Positions 6,935-12,019 of a stretch of 23,081 bases of DNA are shown piece by piece. The notes below the pieces were generated by a model. It saw only the letters and a program-made list of their open reading frames with translations. It was not told the DNA's origin and made no database searches. The translations under genes were made by a program, and so were the position numbers. Location: positions 1-23,081 of the forward strand of contig USBV01000005.1 in assembly GCA_900553055.1 (NCBI GenBank). Reading direction: 5' to 3'. Each line of letters begins with the position of its first letter. The first letter of the stretch is position 1. The DNA comes from an uncultured Phascolarctobacterium sp. GTDB lineage: Bacteria > Bacillota > Negativicutes > Acidaminococcales > Acidaminococcaceae.

Positions 6935-8929
6935 TTAAGTCAATTCTTTAATACCACATGATTTTAGATAACTATATATTTTATCATAATACCTAAAATC
7001 TCTCGTTGCGTCTTCTTCTGGATCCGTACCTTCTGGCACAAATATTACCATACCTTGGCGAGCTCTGGTAAGCAATACTCGGTAAGAATTAACCAAATAA
7101 CGTTGTTGCTCTGGCTTGTTCCTTCTATTCCAATTGGTTCCCCTAAAAGAATAGTGCTCCCAATTACAATCATCTGCGGTGCGTCTCAAATCAGCATCCC
7201 AGCATACAATAGACCAATCTATTTCCAAACCTTGCACCTTAAATTCGCTAGCAACTATTTCCAGCTTATTCGATGAACGCAAATCATCACTTGGAGCTAA
7301 AAACCAATTAACCACATCTATGTCTTTCATAACATAAATACCTTCTGGTTTTAATCTTTGGGCACTGCTACAAGCCAATACTCCTGACCTTTGGCTGCCC
7401 CTAACCTGTTTCCTAACCCATTGCTTAGCCTTTTTATAATCTCTCGTCAAGTATATTGGGTACTTTGCAAAAATACACTCATATATCTCTTTTGCCTGTT
7501 GCGGTCGATTATCCAACAATGCATCTATGAACTCACATTGTTTATTAGCACGGAATGAACGAATAGATGTCTTCAGATGCAGGTTTTCTACTGGATGACA
7601 TCTGCCACATTTTTCTATCATAATCTTATCAATATTTTTATCTTCTACTTGTCCAAATATTTCAGGAGAATAGAACATTTCCCACTCAGAAAAATCTTCA
7701 ATTCCGCATCTAAACCATTCGTTAATTCCTACCTCACCATCATATATATCCTGACCTAAACCAACGAGACAAATTACAACAGCCCAATCCTGATGACGAT
7801 CCATTATTTGATATAATAAATGCGGTTCACTAATGTTGAATTTAGGATCCTTCTCATGCTTTTTATACATTTTCTCTTTATTCCAAACACGTTGAGCCTC
7901 ATCGAATATCAATATTTTTTCAGCAGTTGGTGCATTATGCTTAGAATTATCCTCCTTAAAGGCATAGCTGCTCTGAATCAATGCTTCAATTGCCACTTGC
8001 GTATTTTTAGCGTACTTCTTAGTAGCTTGAGTACTCTTTTTAAGTGCAGCACGTAAAACCTCTACCAATGGCCCATTACCAGATAAATATACACTAAGAT
8101 TATCTGAGCCCTGCTCCAGGTTTTGCGCTACTATATTTAAACCAACTAAAGTTTTACCCGCCCCTGGCACACCAGTAACAAAGCAGACGCATTTCTTGCC
8201 TGTTTTTTTTGCATAATTAATAATCTCACTAATTCTTTGCTCACAAAGATTAATGTTCTCCTGCCCAGCCTCAGATTGAGCTATATCCGTAAGACTATGA
8301 GAACTATAAGCCTCAATAGCAGCTGCAATTATAGTAGGAGTAGGATAATACGGCGAATTAAACCATTTTTCAAAATCTATAACTTTATCCTCACCATATT
8401 TATCGCAAAGTTGCGAAACCTTAGGCAGCAATGTTTCGATATTCTCTCTTTGTAGAAAAATTTGTTTGTCAGGATAATGACCTAGGGACTGCTCCTTAGG
8501 ATATCTATCTGCATGAGTAGCTATTAAAATGGGGCAAACATATAAGTCTTCCGATTCTTTATGGAAATTTTTAATATCTATTGCATAATCCTCAGCTTGT
8601 TGAGCATCCTGTGCAGTAAAAATATTCTTACCATTCTTAAACTCAAGAGAAAAAACCATATGCCGAATCAATAAAATTACATCAATCCTTTTCCCTAGCC
8701 TTACTATATCGTATTCAAAAATTATATCTCCATCCATACCACAGGCATCTAAGCGACGCTGTAACTCTACAATTTGGTTTTCCCAAGCATTTGACTGCTC
8801 TTTATTCACATCGAAAGCATGCTTAACAAGCTGACCAACGATGTTAGTAGAACTATCTTTAATAAAGCTGGGTATGGAGTTATAATAATATGCCTTACCT
8901 TCCTTAGTAGAAAATGTATATTTACCCAT
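6935..8929 (-). CDS. Nuclease-like/helicase fusion with Schlafen-group-3-type (DUF2075) helicase domain
   Basis: 664 aa from ATG 8929. The N-terminal region (about 60-200) has D83 in KRIDVILL and E96-F-K98 in SLEFKNG, the D...E-x-K pattern of PD-(D/E)xK nucleases. The C-terminal region is an SF1-type NTPase: Walker A GVPGAGKT (253-260), Walker B LIFDEAQ (340-346), motif V-like ASEFKVQGLEID, and motif VI-like LLTRARQGM (arginine finger, about 621-624). This layout matches proteins with the PF09848 (DUF2075) helicase domain. Many such nuclease-helicase proteins sit in defence or mobile regions; a defence role here is inference. ATG 8929 is preceded by GAAAGGAT 8-9 nt upstream, and a TATAAT (8977-8972) lies inside the longer frame from 8980. 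Codon use and base composition are more AT-rich than the flanking core genes. Confidence 0.8.
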   Translation of the reverse strand: MGKYTFSTKEGKAYYYNSIPSFIKDSSTNIVGQLVKHAFDVNKEQSNAWENQIVELQRRLDACGMDGDIIFEYDIVRLGKRIDVILLIRHMVFSLEFKNGKNIFTAQDAQQAEDYAIDIKNFHKESEDLYVCPILIATHADRYPKEQSLGHYPDKQIFLQRENIETLLPKVSQLCDKYGEDKVIDFEKWFNSPYYPTPTIIAAAIEAYSSHSLTDIAQSEAGQENINLCEQRISEIINYAKKTGKKCVCFVTGVPGAGKTLVGLNIVAQNLEQGSDNLSVYLSGNGPLVEVLRAALKKSTQATKKYAKNTQVAIEALIQSSYAFKEDNSKHNAPTAEKILIFDEAQRVWNKEKMYKKHEKDPKFNISEPHLLYQIMDRHQDWAVVICLVGLGQDIYDGEVGINEWFRCGIEDFSEWEMFYSPEIFGQVEDKNIDKIMIEKCGRCHPVENLHLKTSIRSFRANKQCEFIDALLDNRPQQAKEIYECIFAKYPIYLTRDYKKAKQWVRKQVRGSQRSGVLACSSAQRLKPEGIYVMKDIDVVNWFLAPSDDLRSSNKLEIVASEFKVQGLEIDWSIVCWDADLRRTADDCNWEHYSFRGTNWNRRNKPEQQRYLVNSYRVLLTRARQGMVIFVPEGTDPEEDATRDFRYYDKIYSYLKSCGIKELT

Positions 8930-9021
8930 AGTTACGGCATCCTTTCTAAGCTTTATAATACTTTTAAATATATTATACACCGAACTAAGGTTAAATACAT
9001 CACATTAATTCACATGACATT

Positions 9022-9753
9022 TTACTCAAACTCTTCTTCACTCACAACAGTTATCGGCACAACTTCAACAAAATAATCCTTGTTCACGGCCTCAAGCTTG
9101 CTGTTACTTTCATCCAATAGCTGTTCTAATAAAGCTTCATTTTCAACATCACATTCTGTAATATGTCTACCAAGTATTTTTGATAAAAGCATTGCTGCAT
9201 CACCAGCAGTGGCCTCATATTCATCGCTTTCTAAGGCTAATTCTTTAGAAAAATCTTCGCCAATATATTTTAAACAAGAATATTTTTCGTTTTCTGCAAT
9301 TCCCAATAATGTTAAATACGTAGGATTATAAGCATGAACATAATAATGCGTCTCTTCTTCTGCCAAGAAAGCAAAGTCTATGCGTTCTGCGCCATTCAAA
9401 TTGCCATATAATTTATCTAAAACAAATCGCCACATTTTAGGCATTTCCACCCAAGCCGTATATGCAACAGCAGTAAAATAATGATATTCCTCTACAGCAG
9501 TTGTATTGAGCTTACCATGTTCTATCTCTCTTACTTCATCCAGTGTTCCTCGATAACGCAAAATATCATCAACCTTTGCCAAATCAATTCCTGCATTAAC
9601 AAGTATATTACCTAACCAAGAAGAGCTGCCTTCCCATCCCTCAGGCCATAACGAAGGACTATTTAGCCATTGACAAAGCTTGTCATGAAAATCTTTAATT
9701 ATACACTCTTCACGAGCATAGAATACATAATCTGTTCTAGTCCAATTAGGCAT
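9022..9753 (-). CDS. Hypothetical protein with MPNW start (accessory-region family)
   Basis: 243 aa. The start MPNWTRTDYVFYA, followed by a Trp-rich block (GWEGSSSWLGNIL, residues about 39-51) and a strand-helix pattern with FTAVAYTAWVEMPKMW, resembles the 'MPNWC.N...' proteins found on phages and plasmids, although the usual Cys is Thr5. The second half is acidic (ESDEYEATAGDAAMLL ... VVSEEEFE). No transmembrane segment or signal peptide. Role unknown. ATG 9753 has GGAGGG 7 nt upstream. The gene ends 92 bp before the nuclease-helicase start on the same strand, so the two may be co-transcribed, although each has a promoter-like -10. AT-rich like its neighbour. Confidence 0.6.
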   Translation of the reverse strand: MPNWTRTDYVFYAREECIIKDFHDKLCQWLNSPSLWPEGWEGSSSWLGNILVNAGIDLAKVDDILRYRGTLDEVREIEHGKLNTTAVEEYHYFTAVAYTAWVEMPKMWRFVLDKLYGNLNGAERIDFAFLAEEETHYYVHAYNPTYLTLLGIAENEKYSCLKYIGEDFSKELALESDEYEATAGDAAMLLSKILGRHITECDVENEALLEQLLDESNSKLEAVNKDYFVEVVPITVVSEEEFE

Positions 9754-9783
9754 TTCTTATCCCTCCAAAGCGCTTTTAATCAT

Positions 9784-9813
9784 ATTATACCGGAAGATAC
9801 TCTTTCTGTCCGG
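9784..9813 (-). promoter_or_regulatory. Promoter of the MPNW-type gene
   Basis: CGGACA (9812-9807), 17-bp spacer, TATAAT (9789-9784). A CCGGA...TCCGG inverted repeat (9790-9794 / 9809-9813) brackets the spacer and could be an operator, or a weak terminator stem for the 79-aa gene that ends at 9816. Confidence 0.6.
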
Positions 9814-9815
9814 CC

Positions 9816-10055
9816 CTACGCTTCCACAAACCAAAGCCCTCTAACCTCAAAAATAGCGCGTTGCCTTCCGCAAATAGTACACAAATAACGTGTGCCAAAA
9901 CCACCTGTTTTCAACGCAGGTGCTTGTCTTATATCTAGAATTTTATCAATTTCAAATTGTCGGCCATCTGGCCACAAGATAGTCCTTGGCAGCACTTTAC
10001 CATTGGCCTTATGTTCTACTAAAACGTCTAAATGAATTCTGCCCACAAACACCAC
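9816..10055 (-). CDS. Small conserved protein with a CxxC motif
   Basis: 79 aa from GTG 10055; the GTG at 10046 (VGRIHLDVL...) has a better distance to AGAAAGG and may be the true start. The sequence is compact and beta-rich: ILWPDGRQFEIDKILDIR, then GGFGTRYLCTICGRQ (CxxC, about 58-61), then a WFVEA end. I recall similar ~75-80-aa proteins in Bacillota, often close to error-prone polymerase (dinB/umuC) genes, but no polymerase gene is present here and I cannot confirm the link. The gene has its own strong promoter. Function unknown; the CxxC pair suggests a partial zinc or redox site. Confidence 0.65.
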   Translation of the reverse strand: MVFVGRIHLDVLVEHKANGKVLPRTILWPDGRQFEIDKILDIRQAPALKTGGFGTRYLCTICGRQRAIFEVRGLWFVEA

Positions 10056-10084
10056 ACCTTTCTATAAAAATTATGTTTGTTAAT

Positions 10085-10113
10085 ATTATAATATGTTCTT
10101 TTTAATTTGGCAA
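10085..10113 (-). promoter_or_regulatory. Sigma-A promoter of the 79-aa protein gene
   Basis: TTGCCA (10113-10108), 17-bp spacer, TATAAT (10090-10085). The open frame that overlaps it (10028-10261, GTG start, no ribosome site) is therefore unlikely to be a gene. Confidence 0.75.
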
Positions 10114-10307
10114 GCAAAATCGCAAGGAAGTCATCTAATGCCTCTACTATAAGCATGTCTAACCGATGTGGCAGAACCCGTCTACATTCGTCGCGAATAA
10201 GCTGCAGAAAAGCAATTATTCTTTGGATAGCGTTTTGTTTATAGCTAGCTCCTCTCCACACCGCATAGCCATTAATTTACACTAGGGCAGAGAGTGCAGA
10301 CTAATCA

Positions 10308-10404
10308 CATTTTGTCTTTTATATAACTACAAATATAGTAGAAATTAATTACTCCCGTGAATATACCAAAAAAAAATGTTTGCTATTAACTAAAAGAGCT
10401 TTAG
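10308..10404 (-). repeat. Direct repeat copy A of a ~95-bp upstream-type sequence
   Basis: Matches copy B (about 11464-11562) in the same orientation at roughly three quarters of positions by eye. Shared blocks on the plus strand are TGTCTTTTATAyAACTACAAA, CGTGAA-N4-ACCAAAAA and GCTTT-N-GC. Copy A has lost the ribosome site and start codon that copy B has on the minus strand. The two copies flank the hicAB pair. Confidence 0.65.
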
Positions 10405-10423
10405 CAAAAACACCAGAAAAAAT

Positions 10424-10487
10424 AAGCGCCCCGACGTAGCGAGAAATATGATTACCACAATCATCACTCGCTACCGCCGAGGCGCTT
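10424..10487 (-). terminator. Long hairpin ending the hicAB transcript
   Basis: Three nested stems: AAGCGCC/GGCGCTT (10424-10430 / 10481-10487), GTAGCGAG/CTCGCTAC (10436-10443 / 10467-10474) and ATGATT/AATCAT (10448-10453 / 10459-10464). On the minus strand it is followed by an A-then-six-T run (10422-10416 region), fitting termination of the minus-strand operon. Confidence 0.75.
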
Positions 10488-10554
10488 CCGCATACCTGCC
10501 TTCTTTATACAAATCAAAGGGCCGCCAAGCATCCTTAGCTAGTATTATTAAAGT

Positions 10555-10893
10555 CTAATGTGCCACTAGAAACTGCTCCATTGCTCTCTCAACAAGGCAA
10601 TTTAAGGAAATATTATTTTCAATAGCATATATTGCTGCCTGCTTATGCAAGTCAGCAGACACTCGCACATTGAAGCTACCTTTATATGCTCTTTCAGGCT
10701 CCACACTATTATCTGCACAATATGCCAGATAATCATCTACTACTCCATGAAAATCACCAAGCAGTTCTTCGGCATTCGTGCCCTCATATGATAATAAGGT
10801 TTTAATCCCCAACACTTTCCCAAAAAAAACCTTATCCTCTACAGAAAATTCCACACTACCTGTATACCCTTTATACTCCATAGTATTTTTCAT
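10555..10893 (-). CDS. hicB: HicB-family antitoxin
   Basis: 112 aa. The N-terminal HicB fold (YKGYTGSVEFSVEDKVFFGKVLGI...YEGTNAEELLGDFHGVVDDYL, about residues 5-58) is the degenerate RNase-H-like antitoxin domain that masks HicA. The C-terminus (KGSFNVRVSADLHKQAAIYAIENN..., about 70-110) is a ribbon-helix-helix DNA-binding domain for autoregulation. Its ATG overlaps the toxin TGA by four bases (ATGA, 10890-10893), with GGAGGG in the end of the toxin gene as ribosome site, so the two are translationally coupled. Transcription would come from the promoter/operator upstream of hicA. A second in-frame ATG at codon 5 is possible. Confidence 0.88.
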   Translation of the reverse strand: MKNTMEYKGYTGSVEFSVEDKVFFGKVLGIKTLLSYEGTNAEELLGDFHGVVDDYLAYCADNSVEPERAYKGSFNVRVSADLHKQAAIYAIENNISLNCLVERAMEQFLVAH

Positions 10894-11144
10894 ATGAGTC
10901 CCTCCTGCTTTAACACATCAATCACTTGCTTTATTTGGTAATCCAATAGTTCTTTCCGCTGGTGAGGCTTATACAACATTATTGAAGCATATTTATCATT
11001 AATAAACATTACTCTAGAGCCACTAGTGCGCCCCTTATCATACCGTTTATAAGCAAAATATCTTAAAAGTGTTTCTATTTCCGAAAAAGTAAAATCCTTA
11101 GGATGGCTTAACAGCCTTGCTATTAATTTTTCTTTTTGCCCCAT
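10890..11144 (-). CDS. hicA: HicA-family mRNA interferase toxin
   Basis: 84 aa, normal for HicA. The clade-specific pattern is seen: SEIETLLRYFAYKRYDKG, then GSRVMFI (where classical HicA has the GSH catalytic His, this clade has Arg), then LYKPHQRKELLDYQIKQV with a conserved His and a terminal QEGLI. HicA cleaves mRNA on a double-stranded-RBD-like fold and is neutralised by HicB. ATG 11144 is preceded by AAAGGAGG. It is the first gene of the operon, as usual for hicAB. The GSH-to-GSR change is, from memory, common in this sub-family and need not mean inactivity. Confidence 0.87.
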   Translation of the reverse strand: MGQKEKLIARLLSHPKDFTFSEIETLLRYFAYKRYDKGRTSGSRVMFINDKYASIMLYKPHQRKELLDYQIKQVIDVLKQEGLI

Positions 11145-11162
11145 TATTCCTTGCCTCCTTTA

Positions 11163-11208
11163 ATTATATCACCAAAGCCAATAATTGCAACTATTCTTAG
11201 TTGCAATT
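11163..11208 (-). promoter_or_regulatory. hicAB promoter with perfect palindromic operator
   Basis: TATAAT (11168-11163), 16-bp spacer, TTGCAA (11190-11185). The -35 lies inside a perfect inverted repeat with arms AATTGCAACTA (11183-11193) and its complement (11198-11208), 4-nt centre. Its position over the -35 fits repression by the HicB ribbon-helix-helix domain (inference). Confidence 0.8.
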
Positions 11209-11221
11209 GGTTTTCCTATAA

Positions 11222-11331
11222 CAAAAAAGCACCTGTCAAGCTCTGACAGGTGCCAACCGAACCGCACGCCCGGGCAGAAGCTCCTCACACGCACCAAACC
11301 GTGCCTGCAAGGCTACCGCTGCAACTATACA
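11222..11331 (-). ncRNA. Candidate small structured RNA of about 105 nt
   Basis: On the minus strand a TATAAT (11338-11333) is followed by a GC-rich stretch in an AT-rich setting. It ends in a perfect 10-bp terminator stem (GCACCTGTCA at 11229-11238, partner 11244-11253, 5-nt loop) and six T's. Internal pairs such as GCAC/GTGC and a GCCCGGGC palindrome suggest folding. The -35 is poor. It does not show the SRP-RNA tetraloop (GGAAG...AGCAG) or the motifs of the riboswitch classes I can recall. No protein frame fits it well. Confidence 0.45.
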
Positions 11332-11348
11332 TATTATACAACTTTTCT

Positions 11349-11456
11349 CTATTTTACACAGTTATTTACATTACAAACAAATTGTAACATTTTTATTCGT
11401 ACAAAAAACACCCTACAGCGACCACCAACGCATCGGCCACCACAGGGTATTTCCAT
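11349..11456 (-). CDS. 35-aa Cys/Gly/Arg-rich mini-ORF
   Basis: On the minus strand AGAAAGG (ribosome site) stands 6-7 nt before an ATG at 11456 that opens MEIPCGGRCVGGRCR..., with five Cys residues overall, and runs to TAG at 11349. A hairpin with a T-run lies inside the codons (see the terminator at 11402-11447), so a terminated mRNA would lack the stop codon. It may be a leader peptide, a metal-binding micro-protein, or chance. It lies directly downstream of repeat copy B. No family recognised. Confidence 0.35.
   Translation of the reverse strand: MEIPCGGRCVGGRCRVFFVRIKMLQFVCNVNNCVK
11402..11447 (-). terminator. Minus-strand hairpin with T-run, inside the mini-ORF
   Basis: On the minus strand ACCCTGTGGTGGCC pairs with GGTCGCTGTAGGGT over 14 positions using several G-U pairs, followed by G and six T's (11407-11402). 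The G-U pairs exist only in the minus-strand RNA, which points to transcription on that strand. Confidence 0.55.
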
Positions 11457-11463
11457 TTTTTAC

Positions 11464-11562
11464 CTTTCTGTCTTTTATACAACTACAAACATGGTATAAT
11501 TTTATCCCTCGTGAACGTTACCAAAAAGAACGTTCGTTATAAATTGCAAAAAAGCGCTTTGG
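11464..11562 (-). repeat. Direct repeat copy B of a ~95-bp upstream-type sequence
   Basis: This is the better preserved copy of the repeat described at 10308-10404. On the minus strand it contains two direct AACGTTC words 15 bp apart, separated by TTTTTGGT, and an AGAAAGG ribosome site at its end. The AACGTTC words, one of them inside GAACGTTC, resemble LexA half-sites, but the spacing does not fit the GAAC-N4-GTTC box. A small AAAAGCGC/GCGTTTTT hairpin (11550-11569) lies at its outer edge. Confidence 0.65.
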
Positions 11563-11572
11563 CGTTTTTATG

Positions 11573-11679
11573 ATTTTATCAGTTATAACTGATAAAATTG
11601 GTGATTTCAGGTATTTTATCAGTTATATCTGGCAAAATTCCCTTTCCTCATTGTGTTTCAGTTATAAAAATGCTATACT
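11573..11679 (+). promoter_or_regulatory. Promoter of the tautomerase gene with three phased operator-like sites
   Basis: TTGTGT (11651-11656), 17-bp spacer, TATACT (11674-11679) preceded by TGC. Site 1 (11573-11598) is a perfect 26-bp palindrome, arm ATTTTATCAGT, centre TATA. Site 2 (11613-11638) keeps the left arm and centre and has three changes in the right arm. Site 3 keeps only TCAGTTATAA (11658-11667), within the -35/-10 spacer. Spacing is 40 and 39 bp. The ribosome site is AAAGGAGG near 11693-11700. Confidence 0.8.
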
Positions 11680-11707
11680 TTTTGTATGATGTAAAGGAGG
11701 AGTCCCT

Positions 11708-11914
11708 ATGCCCTATGTAAACATTAAAATCACCCGTGAAGGCAACGTAACCCCTGAGCAAAAGCGCCAGCTCATCGAAGGAGCGACCAACCTTTTACAC
11801 GATGTATTAGGTAAAAACAAAGCTACAACAGTCGTAGTCATCGACGAGGTGGACACTGATAACTGGGGCATCGGCGGCGTCCCCGTAACGGAAATCAGAA
11901 AACAAAAAAAATAA
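11708..11914 (+). CDS. 4-oxalocrotonate tautomerase family protein
   Basis: 68 aa, the usual size of one 4-OT subunit. The start MPYVNIKITREG provides Pro2, the catalytic base after Met removal; Arg11 and the GATNLLHDVLGKN helix follow the family pattern, and VVVIDEVDTDNWGIGG is the conserved second strand and loop. Members act as cytosolic hexamers on enol/keto substrates; in bacteria outside aromatic degradation pathways the real substrate is usually unknown, and no degradation genes are adjacent. ATG 11708 has GGAGG upstream. The elaborate operator array suggests tight, possibly ligand-controlled expression, but no regulator gene lies next to it. Confidence 0.88.
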   Translation: MPYVNIKITREGNVTPEQKRQLIEGATNLLHDVLGKNKATTVVVIDEVDTDNWGIGGVPVTEIRKQKK

Positions 11915-11927
11915 GAGCAATAGCCAA

Positions 11928-11967
11928 AAAGCACACTACCTAAGCCTTGAGCTAAGTAGTGTGCTTT
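11928..11967. terminator. Bidirectional terminator between tautomerase and ppx
   Basis: Stem AAAGCACACTAC (11928-11939) with its exact complement at 11956-11967, A-run before and T-rich sequence after; inner AGC/GCT pair. Confidence 0.85.
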
Positions 11968-12019
11968 AACTTTTATATAATTGTTCGGTTCAGCAAAAGC
12001 TTCAGTAATTACTCCGGAA

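Larger units (their letters stand above)
10114..10554. other. Gene-poor region downstream of hicB
   Basis: No supported gene in about 440 bp. It contains the hicAB terminator (10424-10487) and repeat copy A (about 10308-10404), both listed separately. A 77-codon frame (10028-10261) is rejected. Seen from the minus strand, copy A leads to ATG-TGA, a dead start. Confidence 0.6.

Noticed and set aside
10028..10261. 77-codon minus-strand frame (GTG start) upstream of the 79-aa gene
   Set aside because: No ribosome site, and it contains the strong TTGCCA/17/TATAAT promoter of the 79-aa gene and overlaps that gene's start.
11222..11331. SRP (4.5S-like) RNA or ZTP riboswitch at the candidate RNA
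   Set aside because: Length and a CCCGGGC block are suggestive, but the SRP GGAAG/AGCAG loop and the ZTP core are not present.
11185..11499. 104-codon plus-strand frame across hicAB operator, candidate sRNA and mini-ORF
   Set aside because: Thr/Pro/Cys-rich text with no ribosome site; it runs through three inverted repeats that make more sense as regulatory and RNA structures on the other strand.
6935..11500. Integrated prophage or transposon as carrier of the island
   Set aside because: No integrase, transposase, tRNA attachment site or matching terminal inverted repeats were found; only AT-rich composition and the A/B repeats support an accessory origin.
11492..11569. Plus-strand extended -10 (TGGTATAAT) followed by an AAAAGCGC/GCGTTTTT hairpin, a possible ~65-nt RNA
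   Set aside because: No -35, the -10 is not kept in repeat copy A, and the stem is short; too weak to list as an RNA gene.
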